Numbered from the stretch's first letter, positions 16,949 to 25,652 are shown. The stretch: DNA of 64,000 bases from Fusobacterium varium (GCA_002356455.1 AP017968.1:248001-312000); one strand, 5' to 3'. Notes: generated by a model from the sequence alone, not told the origin. Translations and numbers: made by a program.

Positions 16949-18316
16949 ATGAATTTTTTAAATGTTATAGGAAATGATATACTTACTAACCCGGCGTTCT
17001 TATTAGGACTTATGTCACTTGTAGGATTAATAGCTTTGAAAAAACCATTTAATAAACTTATAACTGGAACGTTGAAGCCAATACTAGGATATATAATGCT
17101 TGGAGCTGGAGCAGATTTTATTGTTAAAAATCTTGATCCATTAGGGAAAATGATAGAGCAAGGATTTGGAATTACAGGGGTAGTGCCAAACAATGAAGCA
17201 ATAGTTTCAATTGCTCAAAATATTCTTGGTAAAGAAACAATGTTCATATTAGTTGCTGGACTTATTATCAATATCATAATCGCAAGAGTAACTAAATTTA
17301 AATATATATTTTTAACAGGACATCATAGTTTCTTTATGGCTTGTATGTTCTCAGCAGTTCTTTCTACTTCTGGAATGAAAGGAACTACTCTTATTCTTAT
17401 AGGTGGAATATTATTAGGAGCATGGTCAGCTATATCTCCAAGCATTGGGCAAAGATATACAGATCTTGTAACTGATGATGACGGAATAGCTATGGGTCAT
17501 TTTGGTTCTTTAGGATATTATCTTTCAGCATTTATTGGAGAAAAAATAGGTGATAAAGAAAATAGTACAGAAAATATAGTTATTCCTGAAAAAGTAAATT
17601 TCTTGAGAGACAGCACTATATCTACAGCTATAACTATGATCGTATTCTATCTTATTGCAGCTATTGCAGCTGGACCAGAATATACAGAGACTTTATCTGG
17701 TGGAAAGAACTATATAGTTTTTGCTCTTACTTCTGCTTTAAGTTTTGCAGTTGGAGTTACAATTGTATATAATGGTGTAAGAATGATACTTTCTGAACTT
17801 ATACCAGCATTCCAAGGAATTTCTCAAAAATTGATTCCTAATGCGATACCAGCAGTTGACTGTGCAGTATTTTTTACTTATGCACCAAATGCAGTATTGA
17901 TAGGATTTATATCTTCGTTTGTAGGTGGAGTAATTGGAATGGTTATACTAGGGGCAGTTGGAGCAGTTCTTATTATTCCTGGACTTGTACCTCACTTCTT
18001 CTGTGGTGCAACAGCAGGCATTTATGGAAATGCTACTGGAGGAAAGAAAGGTGCAATAGTTGGAGCATTTGTTAATGGACTTTTACTATCATTCCTACCA
18101 GCGATGCTTCTTCCTGTATTAGGAAATATTGGATTCCAAAATACAACATTTGGAGATTTTGACTTTGGAGTATTGGGAATTTTAATAGGAAAATCAACAT
18201 CATCTATTGGAACAGCTGGAATATATATAATTGTAGCAATTCTTCTTGCTGTACTTATTATTCCTAGTTTTATAAAAACAAAAACAAACGTTATCAATGC
18301 AAAAGATGAATATTAG
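16949..18316 (+). CDS. PTS IIC permease, UlaA/SgaT family
   Basis: This 455-residue polytopic permease matches the ascorbate-type IIC family: an early LKPILGYIMLGAGADF, GHHSFFMACM, a central VYNGVRMILSELIPAFQGIS, and the C-terminal PHFFCGATAGIYGNATGG. It moves and phosphorylates its substrate with IIA and IIB. Ascorbate-type IICs also carry other acyclic or pentitol-like substrates. The following kinase and aldolase suggest a substrate that becomes a sugar monophosphate, then a bisphosphate, then trioses. Hydrophobic pattern and length are normal. Confidence 0.92.
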   Translation: MNFLNVIGNDILTNPAFLLGLMSLVGLIALKKPFNKLITGTLKPILGYIMLGAGADFIVKNLDPLGKMIEQGFGITGVVPNNEAIVSIAQNILGKETMFILVAGLIINIIIARVTKFKYIFLTGHHSFFMACMFSAVLSTSGMKGTTLILIGGILLGAWSAISPSIGQRYTDLVTDDDGIAMGHFGSLGYYLSAFIGEKIGDKENSTENIVIPEKVNFLRDSTISTAITMIVFYLIAAIAAGPEYTETLSGGKNYIVFALTSALSFAVGVTIVYNGVRMILSELIPAFQGISQKLIPNAIPAVDCAVFFTYAPNAVLIGFISSFVGGVIGMVILGAVGAVLIIPGLVPHFFCGATAGIYGNATGGKKGAIVGAFVNGLLLSFLPAMLLPVLGNIGFQNTTFGDFDFGVLGILIGKSTSSIGTAGIYIIVAILLAVLIIPSFIKTKTNVINAKDEY

Positions 18317-18346
18317 GATCATTATATAATGAAAGGATGATGTTTC

Positions 18347-19243
18347 ATGAAAAAAATACTTTGTGTAGGACATTCAGCATATGATATAACATATCTGCTT
18401 CCTCACTTTCCAGCAGAAAATAGAAAATACAAAGCAAAAGACAGAATAATGGTAAGTGGTGGTCCAGCAGGGAATGCTGCCTATCTGTTGGGAAAATATG
18501 GAGAAAATGTTTCATATATAACAGCTTTAGGAAGTGATTTTTATGGTAAAAAAATATTAGAAGATCTTAATGAAGTAGGAGTAGATACTAAAAATATAGT
18601 TGTATCAAATAAATTAGTTACACCTTGCAGTATAATAATAGCTAATGAAGAGAATGGCTCAAGGACGATAATAAATTACAGGGAAGAAAAACCTGTAGAT
18701 GATTTTAAAATGATATATGAAAAAGCTCCTGAGATAATACTTTATGATGGGCATGAACTGGACATAGCTTTAAAAATACATAAAGAATTTCCAAATGCTG
18801 TGTCAGTATTAGACGCAGGAACATACAAAGAAGGAACTTTAGTTATAGGTAAATTCGTAGATTATCTGGTTTGTTCAGAAGACTTTGCAAAAGACTACTG
18901 TAAAATGGATAAAATAGATGAGAAAGACTTTAAATATGTTCTTGAAAAATTAGAAGAGTTGAATAAGAATACTATTATAGTAACTTTAGGGGAAAGAGGT
19001 TCTATAATGAAAAAAGATGGAGAAGTATTGAAATTCAAAGCTTTTAAAACTAAGGCAGTAGATACTACAGGAGCAGGGGATATCTTTCATGGAGCTTTTG
19101 TCTATGGATTAAGCAATGGTTTTTCAATAGAGAAAAATATAGAGTTTGCTTCAGCATGTGCTTCATTATCAGTAGAAAAACTTGGTGGACGTAACTCTAT
19201 ACCTGAGTTAGATGAGGTTGAAAAAAGAATAAAGAGAGGATAA
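18347..19243 (+). CDS. PfkB-family carbohydrate kinase
   Basis: This 298-residue ribokinase-fold kinase has the N-terminal substrate motif VSGGPAGNAAYLLGKYG and the C-terminal PfkB signature DTTGAGDIFHGAF, with the catalytic Asp in GAGD. It phosphorylates a sugar or sugar phosphate with ATP. Placed between a PTS permease and a class II aldolase, it probably adds a second phosphate to the PTS product, as tagatose-6-P or fructose-1-P kinases do. It is 30 bases after IIC and 3 bases before the aldolase gene, so it is translationally close to it. Confidence 0.9.
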   Translation: MKKILCVGHSAYDITYLLPHFPAENRKYKAKDRIMVSGGPAGNAAYLLGKYGENVSYITALGSDFYGKKILEDLNEVGVDTKNIVVSNKLVTPCSIIIANEENGSRTIINYREEKPVDDFKMIYEKAPEIILYDGHELDIALKIHKEFPNAVSVLDAGTYKEGTLVIGKFVDYLVCSEDFAKDYCKMDKIDEKDFKYVLEKLEELNKNTIIVTLGERGSIMKKDGEVLKFKAFKTKAVDTTGAGDIFHGAFVYGLSNGFSIEKNIEFASACASLSVEKLGGRNSIPELDEVEKRIKRG

Positions 19244-19246
19244 AAA

Positions 19247-20206
19247 ATGAAAAAATATAGTTTTAAAGATCTTGGACTTGAAAATACAAGAGATATGTTT
19301 AAAAGAGCTAATGAAAATGGATATTCTATACCAGCATTTAACTTTGCAAATTTAGAACAGCTTCAGGCAATACTAGATGCATGTGTAGAAGCTGAGAGTG
19401 ATGTTATAATTCAAATATCAGCAAGTGCAAGAACATATATTGGAAAAGAACAGCTTCCTCTTTTAGTAAAAGGAGCAATAGATGAAATAAGAGCAAAGGG
19501 ATCAAAGATAGCAGTGGCATTGAATCTTGATCATGGAAAAGGTCAGGATTTGATTAAAGACTGTCTCAATTATGGGTTTTCATCTGTAATGATAGATGCT
19601 TCGAAATATGATTTTGAAAAAAATATAGAGTTAACTAAAGAAATAGTAGAGCTTGCAAAAGATTACGATGCTTCTGTAGAAGGAGAAATTGGAGTTATTC
19701 ATGGAACAGAAGATGAACATTCTGCAGATGAAAGTACATTCACAAAACCAGCTGAAGCAGTAGAGTTTATAAAAAAGACAGGAGTAGATTCTCTTGCTAT
19801 TGCAATAGGAACAGCACATGGAGCACACAAATTCAAAGTGGGAGAAGATCCTAAATTAAGACTTGATATACTTGAAAATATTAAGAAAGAGATAGGGAAC
19901 TTTCCAATAGTTCTTCATGGTTCATCTTCAGTACCTCAAGACTATATTAGAAAATTTAAAGAATTTGGTGGAGAGGTAAAAGATGCAATAGGAATACCTG
20001 ATGAAGAATTAAGAAAAGCATCTAAGTCAATAGTTACAAAAATTAATGTAGATACAGATGGAAGACTTGTTTTTACAAGTACATTGAGAGAGTATTTTGC
20101 AAAAAATCCAAAAGAAATGGATTTAAAAAAATATCTTGATTATGCTAGAAATGAAATGAAAAACTTCTATGTAAAGAAGATTAACTCTGTATTTAAAACA
20201 AAATAA
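19247..20206 (+). CDS. Class II fructose/tagatose-bisphosphate aldolase
   Basis: This 319-residue zinc aldolase carries the class II marks: YSIPAFNFANLEQ, LNLDHGKGQ (zinc His), VEGEIGVIHGTED, AIGTAHGAHKF and VLHGSSSVP. It cleaves a ketose-1,6-bisphosphate to dihydroxyacetone phosphate and glyceraldehyde 3-phosphate. Length fits the bacterial FbaA subgroup near 310-320 residues rather than short KbaY/GatY. It ends the PTS operon and is followed by a strong terminator. It could be pathway-specific or a general FBP aldolase; the operon favours the first. Confidence 0.9.
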   Translation: MKKYSFKDLGLENTRDMFKRANENGYSIPAFNFANLEQLQAILDACVEAESDVIIQISASARTYIGKEQLPLLVKGAIDEIRAKGSKIAVALNLDHGKGQDLIKDCLNYGFSSVMIDASKYDFEKNIELTKEIVELAKDYDASVEGEIGVIHGTEDEHSADESTFTKPAEAVEFIKKTGVDSLAIAIGTAHGAHKFKVGEDPKLRLDILENIKKEIGNFPIVLHGSSSVPQDYIRKFKEFGGEVKDAIGIPDEELRKASKSIVTKINVDTDGRLVFTSTLREYFAKNPKEMDLKKYLDYARNEMKNFYVKKINSVFKTK

Positions 20207-20216
20207 AAATATTTCA

Positions 20217-20252
20217 GGCTGTAGATAATTAAATTTATCTACAGTCTTTTTT
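20217..20252 (+). terminator. Rho-independent terminator of the PTS operon
   Basis: Twelve-pair stem GGCTGTAGATAA / TTATCTACAGTC (20217-20228, 20235-20246), 6-base loop, then TTTTTT. Confidence 0.9.
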
Positions 20253-20530
20253 GTATTTAAAAATATATTAATATATTTTTAAAGGTGGTTAATAGTTACA
20301 ACAGAGATTAGAAATATTTAATGAAAGAAAAAATAATAAAATTTTTTCTTGATTTTTTTGTACAAAAAAATCAATTGATATAAAAAAACATATAAATTCT
20401 TCCAAATAAAGATTTAATTGAAGTATCTAGTTACTTAAATAACTAAAAAAGGATTATATAATTTAAAAAATACGATTTTAAGGATGGTTTTATAAAAGTG
20501 AAATTATTGATAAATAAAAAGTTCTCTTTA

Positions 20531-20678
20531 ATCTATAAAGGCGAACATTTATTATAATTGATTATATTCTTTAATCTTATGATAGTCAAGTTAAAAAATA
20601 TTAATAAATTCAAATTGATAAAAAAATAAGTCTAGAAAAATTGGGAGATTATCCCAATTAAAGTTCGCCTTTATAGAT
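20531..20678. repeat. 148-bp element with perfect 16-bp inverted ends and an inner hairpin
   Basis: ATCTATAAAGGCGAAC (20531-20546) and its exact reverse complement (20663-20678) bound 116 bases of AT-rich DNA. Just inside the right end is a second hairpin, AATTGGGA-N5-TCCCAATT (20639-20659). There is no coding frame. The ends hold most of the G/C in this stretch, which suggests selection on pairing. It could be a small non-autonomous element (MITE) or a structured RNA. No second copy is visible in this window. The rest of 20253-20831 holds nothing else I can support. Confidence 0.55.
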
Positions 20679-20831
20679 AAACAAGAATAAAAAAAATAAA
20701 GTTGAATACTTTAATATTTTTTTTATGCTAAAACGAATGGAATAAGTATAAAATAAATATAATTTATAAATTAGGTGTATATAAATATTTAATTTGAAAT
20801 AAAGAAAAATTATTAAAGGAGAGAAAAAGAT

Positions 20832-20897
20832 ATGATTAAAGAAATGGAAAAAGCTTTAAAAAGATATTTAAAAGGAAAAAATAGAATAAGAATGTAA
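20832..20897 (+). CDS. Possible 21-codon small ORF or N-terminal autotransporter remnant
   Basis: An ATG with a strong AAAGGAG site 10 bases upstream opens a 21-residue lysine-rich peptide starting MIKEMEKALKRYLK and ending in TAA. The start resembles the charged N-terminal extension found before the signal peptide of some fusobacterial autotransporters, so this may be the stub of a lost gene. It could equally be a real small peptide. Downstream sequence in other frames does not continue a signal peptide. Low confidence. Confidence 0.3.
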   Translation: MIKEMEKALKRYLKGKNRIRM

Positions 20898-21027
20898 GGA
20901 CTTTCTTATTAAAAAATGGTTTTCTATCTGTTAAATAAAAATAGCTTTATTTTATTTTTTAGAGTAATACTTAACTAAAGAAATTATATATATATTATTG
21001 AAGAGTGTTAATTAATATAGAGGGTGA

Positions 21028-22377
21028 ATGATGGAGAAAACAAATTCTTGGGAAAAAATAATGGGTTTTTTAGTGTTTATTTTAATGTCTGTCATATTAA
21101 TTTTAGTAAATATTCATATTTGTAAGAGACAGAAACAAGTTAATGTAAAACATGGAGAATATCTTCTTAATAATAAGATAAATCAAATACAATATTCTAT
21201 TGATTCTAGGCTTTTAAAATTAAAAATTTTAGAAATGGTTATAATTGATAATAATGGAAAAATTAGAGATTTTAATGAAATTGCTGAAAGACTTTATGAA
21301 GATGATCCTTCAATTAGAAGTCTTCAACTAGCACCAAATGGAGATGTAACATATGTATATCCTCTAAAAGGAAATGAAGATGCTTTTGGAGATATTTTTT
21401 CTGATCCATATAGAAAAATTGAGGCTGAATATGCAAGAGATAGTGGAAATATGACACTAGCAGGACCATTTGAACTTTATCAAAAGGGAATAGGGGTAGT
21501 AGCAAGAAGACCAATTTATCTTAAAGATAGTAATAAGAAAAAACAATTTTGGGGATTTAGTATAGCAGTCATGAATGTTCCAGAAATATTTGATAAAGCA
21601 GATTTAAAAATATTGGATAAGGAAGGATATTTATATAAAATATGGAGAAATATTCCAGATTCGTTAGAAAGACAGGTTATTGTTAAAAATTTTGAAGAAG
21701 ATATAGAAGAAAGTATTCAAGGAGAAATTTATGTTCCAGGAGGAGTTTGGTTTTTAAATATAGTTCCTAAAAATGGTTGGATTTCATTTGAATATATCAT
21801 ATCAAAAATATTTATAGCGATATTTATTAGTTTTTTAGTCGCACTTGTTATTTATGGATTAATGATTTCTAAAAGAAAAAGTAGAGAATTAGTTTTATTG
21901 GCAAATACAGATTCATTGACTGGATTGTATAATGAGAGATTTTTATCCAAATTATTAAATGAATTAATAAACTCAAGAATTTCTTTTGGCTTATTATATC
22001 TTGATTTAGATAAATTTAAAGAAGTAAATGATAATTATGGACATAAAATAGGAGACTTATTACTAATAGAAGTAGCAAATCGATTAAAAAGTTGTGTTGA
22101 TAGTTCAGATTTTGTATTCCGAATAGGTGGAGATGAGTTTGCAATTATTATTAAAAATAATAGAGAAAAAGATTTCTATATGAAGCTTTTAGAAAAGATT
22201 CATATAGTTGTGGAACAACCTTTTTACATTACAAATTGTTATTTAATACCTCGTATTAGTGGAGGATATTCTATATATCCTGATGAATACAAAAATTCAG
22301 ATGAAATGATAAAAAAAGCTGATAAAATGATGTATAAAAATAAATTGAAGCGTGAAAAAGAAAACCTAGCTATCTAA
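21028..22377 (+). CDS. CHASE-domain membrane diguanylate cyclase
   Basis: This 449-residue protein has an N-terminal membrane helix (about 12-32), an extracytoplasmic CHASE-like sensor (about 45-250, with PSIRSLQLAPNG and LAGPFELYQ), a second helix (about 258-280) and a C-terminal GGDEF domain. The active site is canonical GGDEF within FRIGGDEFAIII, and DTDSLTGLYN-like residues open the domain, so c-di-GMP synthesis is expected. The inhibitory I-site RxxD, normally five residues upstream, reads DSSD, so classic product inhibition is probably lost. Two adjacent ATGs (21028, 21031) are possible; the difference is one residue. It is a single gene with no close neighbours. Confidence 0.9.
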   Translation: MMEKTNSWEKIMGFLVFILMSVILILVNIHICKRQKQVNVKHGEYLLNNKINQIQYSIDSRLLKLKILEMVIIDNNGKIRDFNEIAERLYEDDPSIRSLQLAPNGDVTYVYPLKGNEDAFGDIFSDPYRKIEAEYARDSGNMTLAGPFELYQKGIGVVARRPIYLKDSNKKKQFWGFSIAVMNVPEIFDKADLKILDKEGYLYKIWRNIPDSLERQVIVKNFEEDIEESIQGEIYVPGGVWFLNIVPKNGWISFEYIISKIFIAIFISFLVALVIYGLMISKRKSRELVLLANTDSLTGLYNERFLSKLLNELINSRISFGLLYLDLDKFKEVNDNYGHKIGDLLLIEVANRLKSCVDSSDFVFRIGGDEFAIIIKNNREKDFYMKLLEKIHIVVEQPFYITNCYLIPRISGGYSIYPDEYKNSDEMIKKADKMMYKNKLKREKENLAI

Positions 22378-22408
22378 AATTAGTACTAAAAGAGAAAATT
22401 TTAAATTT

Positions 22409-22591
22409 AAAACAGTCATTTTTATATTATACCTATTTTATGCCATAATATTTAGAGCATATTGGATAATAGCTTCTCAATTAAAGCAGTTATTAAACTG
22501 TCTAAGATAGATCAGTGACTTTATGCTTCTAGGTTGTTTTTAGTAGTTTCTAATAATGATATGCACAAAAAGGGAGTAGAATGACTGTTTT
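22409..22591. other. Intergenic 12-bp inverted repeat about 160 bases apart, possible structured RNA
   Basis: AAAACAGTCATT (22409-22420) is exactly complementary to AATGACTGTTTT (22580-22591), which is followed by further T residues. The right arm plus T run looks like a terminator whose loop is about 160 bases. It lies in the 320-base gap between the cyclase gene and the aspartate-dehydrogenase gene, where no ORF is convincing. It may be an extended terminator for the cyclase gene or an unrecognised RNA. Confidence 0.35.
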
Positions 22592-22695
22592 TTATTTAAA
22601 AAATTTAAAACTAATATTTTTTTATAATTTTATAAAATTTTCTATTTTAAATAATATATGAGATATAAAAATAAAGAAACTAAAAACCAATATAA

Positions 22696-23451
22696 CTATA
22701 CAAATGTATAGTATTCATCTCCTCCTAATATTCTGTCTAAACTTCCACAAGCTGATATAGGTGTGTAAACTCCAGTAATTCCTCCAGTTGAAAAACTGCT
22801 TATATTCAGAGTAAATGAAATGCCATCTCCTTTTATACATATATTGTGAGTGTTAGTAGTAACAGCTGGATCTGAAATTATTCTTGAATGTGTTTTATCA
22901 AATCCTATCCCTGATAATGCTATAGTGGCATGAACATTGACATTTCTTGGATAAAGTTTGCATGCTTCTCTGGTGGTACCTTCATATACAACTGTTCTCT
23001 CAGTGTCTTCACGTCCTAGACTTTTAGGATTTTTTACTGTTTCAATAGTTACACTGGTAATGATAGAATGAGCATCAAAGAGTCCATCCATTCCTAATAT
23101 TGCTCCATGAGGAAAATATATATGTCTTCCATATTTGCTGCATAATTTTTTTACCTTATCTGTAAAATCATTATCACTGAAAGCTGTTACTGATAATACT
23201 AATAAATTTGAATGTTTTAGTATCAATTCTATATTTTCTTTGAGGACATCAGCAGTAGCTGATTCTATTATTAAATCTGTTCCTTCATAAAATGAATCCA
23301 GCCCTTTGGCAATAATTTTTTCTTTTAATTCACCCTCACATTTTAAGAAAGGATCCTGTATAAAAGTTATTTGATGAGTTCCTTTTTTCTTAATATGTTC
23401 CACCATACTTTTTCCAATTTTACCACATCCTAAAAAACCTACTTTTGCCAC
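22696..23451 (-). CDS. L-aspartate dehydrogenase-family oxidoreductase
   Basis: This 251-residue NAD(P)-dependent protein has an N-terminal Rossmann motif (KVGFLGCGKIGKS) and the conserved C-terminal domain of the NadX/aspartate dehydrogenase family: YPRNVNVHATIALSGIGFD, with the catalytic His, then a THSRIISDPAV stretch. Family members oxidise L-aspartate to iminoaspartate/oxaloacetate, and in some species feed NAD synthesis. The start is a GTG with AAGGAGG upstream. No nadA/nadC genes adjoin; an RpiR regulator and a PLP dehydratase do, which suggests amino-acid catabolism. A terminator separates it from the RpiR gene, so it likely has its own promoter. Confidence 0.85.
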   Translation of the reverse strand: MAKVGFLGCGKIGKSMVEHIKKKGTHQITFIQDPFLKCEGELKEKIIAKGLDSFYEGTDLIIESATADVLKENIELILKHSNLLVLSVTAFSDNDFTDKVKKLCSKYGRHIYFPHGAILGMDGLFDAHSIITSVTIETVKNPKSLGREDTERTVVYEGTTREACKLYPRNVNVHATIALSGIGFDKTHSRIISDPAVTTNTHNICIKGDGISFTLNISSFSTGGITGVYTPISACGSLDRILGGDEYYTFV

Positions 23452-23550
23452 ACTGATACCTCCTTTTTAAATTTTATAATTTTTTATTATATAAAAATAA
23501 ATGTTAATATTTATTTTTAATTATATCAGTTATGAATGCTTTGTCAATAG

Positions 23551-23577
23551 AAAAAGACCCAGAATAAAATCTAGGTC
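23551..23577 (-). terminator. Rho-independent terminator of the RpiR gene
   Basis: On the minus strand GACCTAGA / TCTGGGTC (8 pairs, one G-U), 6-base loop, then five T. It starts about 10 bases after the rpiR-family stop codon. Confidence 0.7.
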
Positions 23578-23587
23578 ATTTTTATTT

Positions 23588-24436
23588 TCAATACATTCCA
23601 GTTTCTGACATGTATCCATCCAATTTTTCAAGTCTTTTTTTCCCTTTTTCTCCTGCAAGCTTACTTATAAGACTGACTAATATTTCAACAGTCAGTGTTA
23701 CTCCAACTATAGAATTAGCAAAACTTAGAGAATCTACACTATGTACCAAGACATAAGCAGCCCCTTCTGTTACTTGAGATATCAACTGGTTAGTAATCAC
23801 AATTACAGGGCATTTATGTTCTTTTGCTATTTTGTACACTTGTAAGGCATTTTGTGAATAACGAGGCAAAGTAAAAAGTATCAGTATATCATTTTCATCC
23901 ATGTCTATAGCCTGATCTTCAAATCCATCATGAGCATTAAGATGCATAACTTGAGGGATAACATGTGATAAGATAGTGGTAAAATAATTAGCAATTCCAT
24001 AAGTATTACGAAAACCAGCTATATACTTTTTCTTTGCCCCTATTATTTTTTTAGCTGTTTCTATATACTTTTCAACTTCATTTCTATTTTGATCCTTTAA
24101 AATATTATTTTGTATATTTTGAAATACCAGTTCAGGTATTTGTTTTAAATCTATCGAATTTGTAATTGCTATTTTTTCAAAAGGCAGATGGTTATTTATT
24201 TTTTGATATCTTTTTTCTAAGGTTTCCAAAGCCAGTTTCTTTTTAAATTCTCCATATCCTGAAAATCCAAGAGATTTTGCCATTCTTATAACTGAAGTAT
24301 CTCCCAATTTTAATTCTTTTGCTATTTCGTTAGATGTCATATAGCAGGCTTTTTCCAAATTTTGAAGTATGTACTCCAGAACTTTTTTTTCATTTTTGGT
24401 AAGTTTGGTGCTATAGGCTCTCTCTTCAATTGTCAT
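23588..24436 (-). CDS. RpiR-family transcriptional regulator
   Basis: This protein of about 282 residues combines an N-terminal HTH_6 domain (TKNEKKVLEYILQNLE, then SNEIAKELKLGDTSVIRMAKSLGFSGYGEFKK) with a C-terminal SIS sugar-isomerase fold (about 125-260; YIAGFRNTYGIANYF, DILILFTLPRYSQNAL). SIS domains bind phosphorylated sugars, but some RpiR proteins control amino-acid genes. ATG 24436 is preferred over 24454 because AAAGGAG lies 7 bases upstream. It is divergent from the PLP dehydratase gene and upstream of the aspartate-dehydrogenase gene, its likely targets. Confidence 0.9.
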   Translation of the reverse strand: MTIEERAYSTKLTKNEKKVLEYILQNLEKACYMTSNEIAKELKLGDTSVIRMAKSLGFSGYGEFKKKLALETLEKRYQKINNHLPFEKIAITNSIDLKQIPELVFQNIQNNILKDQNRNEVEKYIETAKKIIGAKKKYIAGFRNTYGIANYFTTILSHVIPQVMHLNAHDGFEDQAIDMDENDILILFTLPRYSQNALQVYKIAKEHKCPVIVITNQLISQVTEGAAYVLVHSVDSLSFANSIVGVTLTVEILVSLISKLAGEKGKKRLEKLDGYMSETGMY

Positions 24437-24531
24437 TTTGCGTTCTCCTTTCATCTTAAGATATAGACTACATTTTTATTATATCACAGAGAAGAATTAG
24501 AAAAAATAATTTTTTCTTTTATTTGGATATC

Positions 24532-24559
24532 TTGACAAAAAATTATTAGAGGCTATAAT
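24532..24559 (+). promoter_or_regulatory. Sigma-70 promoter of the PLP dehydratase gene
   Basis: Consensus TTGACA (24532-24537), 16-base spacer, consensus TATAAT (24554-24559), about 70 bases before the ATG and in the region shared with the divergent rpiR gene. Confidence 0.75.
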
Positions 24560-24627
24560 TATAAAAAGAATATTTTTATTTTTTTGTAATTTATTTTAAA
24601 TGATAAAATTTAAAAAGGAGGAACAAT

Positions 24628-25572
24628 ATGCTCAGACTAGAACAGATAAAAGAAGCTCAAATAAGAATATCAGAATATACTATTAAAACTCCAATGATAA
24701 GAATGGAAGTTTTAGATGAACTTCTTGGATGTAAAGTGTATCTTAAAGCTGAATGTATGCAGAAAACAAATTCTTTCAAGATAAGAGGGGCACTTAATAA
24801 GATGCTGACTATGTCTGAAGATGAATTGAAAGCTGGAGTTGTAGCAGCCTCATCTGGTAATCATGGAAAAGGAGTTGCATTTGTTGCAGAATTATTAGGA
24901 GTAAAAGCTACTATAGTTGTTCCTGACAATGCTCCTAAAATTAAAGTTGATGGGATTAAATCTTTTGGAGCAAGGGTAGTACAGTGTCCATATGATGAAC
25001 GCCATAATGTGGCAAATGCTTTGAATAAAGAATATGGATATTCTATAGTTCATCCATATGATGACTATGCTATTATGGCTGGGCAGGGAACTATTGGGCT
25101 GGAAATTATGGAACAACTTCCAGATGTAGATTATGTGATCGTTCCAATAGGTGGAGGCGGACTTATCAGTGGTATTTCAACTGCTGTGAAAGAAATTTCT
25201 TCATCTGTGACTACTATTGGTATAGAACCAGAATGTATGTGCAGATACACTAAAAGTTTTGCTGCAGGAGAACGTATTCTTCTTCCATCACAGCATTCTG
25301 TAGCTGATGCTATTCTTACTCTCATTCCAGGAGAAAAACCATATCCTGTAGTAAAAAAATATGTAGATAAAATTATTACTGTAAAAGAAGAGGATATAGC
25401 TCAGGGAAGTATCAAACTTCTTACAGCAGGAAAAATATTGGCTGAATTTTCTTCAGCTATTGGTATAGCTGCTGCTCTTAAAGGAACTCTTCCTGTTACA
25501 AAAGATTCAAAAGTATGTTTTGTAATATCAGGAGGAAACGTGGACCCAGAAGCAATAGTTAAAGAAATGTAA
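24628..25572 (+). CDS. Serine/threonine dehydratase-family PLP enzyme
   Basis: This 314-residue fold-type II PLP enzyme has its Schiff-base lysine in NSFKIRGAL (Lys51), the ASSGNHGKG loop and the phosphate-binding GGGGLISG loop. It has no C-terminal ACT regulatory domain, so it is the short catabolic type, as in TdcB, serine racemase or threo-3-hydroxyaspartate ammonia-lyase. It should deaminate a beta-hydroxy amino acid to a 2-keto acid. The aspartate-dehydrogenase-like gene across the RpiR regulator makes a hydroxyaspartate or aspartate-related substrate thinkable, but threonine/serine is equally possible. GGAGG precedes the ATG. Confidence 0.88.
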   Translation: MLRLEQIKEAQIRISEYTIKTPMIRMEVLDELLGCKVYLKAECMQKTNSFKIRGALNKMLTMSEDELKAGVVAASSGNHGKGVAFVAELLGVKATIVVPDNAPKIKVDGIKSFGARVVQCPYDERHNVANALNKEYGYSIVHPYDDYAIMAGQGTIGLEIMEQLPDVDYVIVPIGGGGLISGISTAVKEISSSVTTIGIEPECMCRYTKSFAAGERILLPSQHSVADAILTLIPGEKPYPVVKKYVDKIITVKEEDIAQGSIKLLTAGKILAEFSSAIGIAAALKGTLPVTKDSKVCFVISGGNVDPEAIVKEM

Positions 25573-25616
25573 AAAATAATTGGTTTATAAAATAAAATTT
25601 ATTTTGTTATCAAATC

Positions 25617-25652
25617 AAAGTGGTCTGAAATTTATTCAGATCACTTTATTTT
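25617..25652 (+). terminator. Rho-independent terminator after the dehydratase gene
   Basis: Thirteen-pair stem AAAGTGGTCTGAA / TTCAGATCACTTT (one G-U pair), 5-base loop, T-rich tail. The remaining bases to pyk (25653-26097) are AT-rich and hold no convincing gene. Confidence 0.85.
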
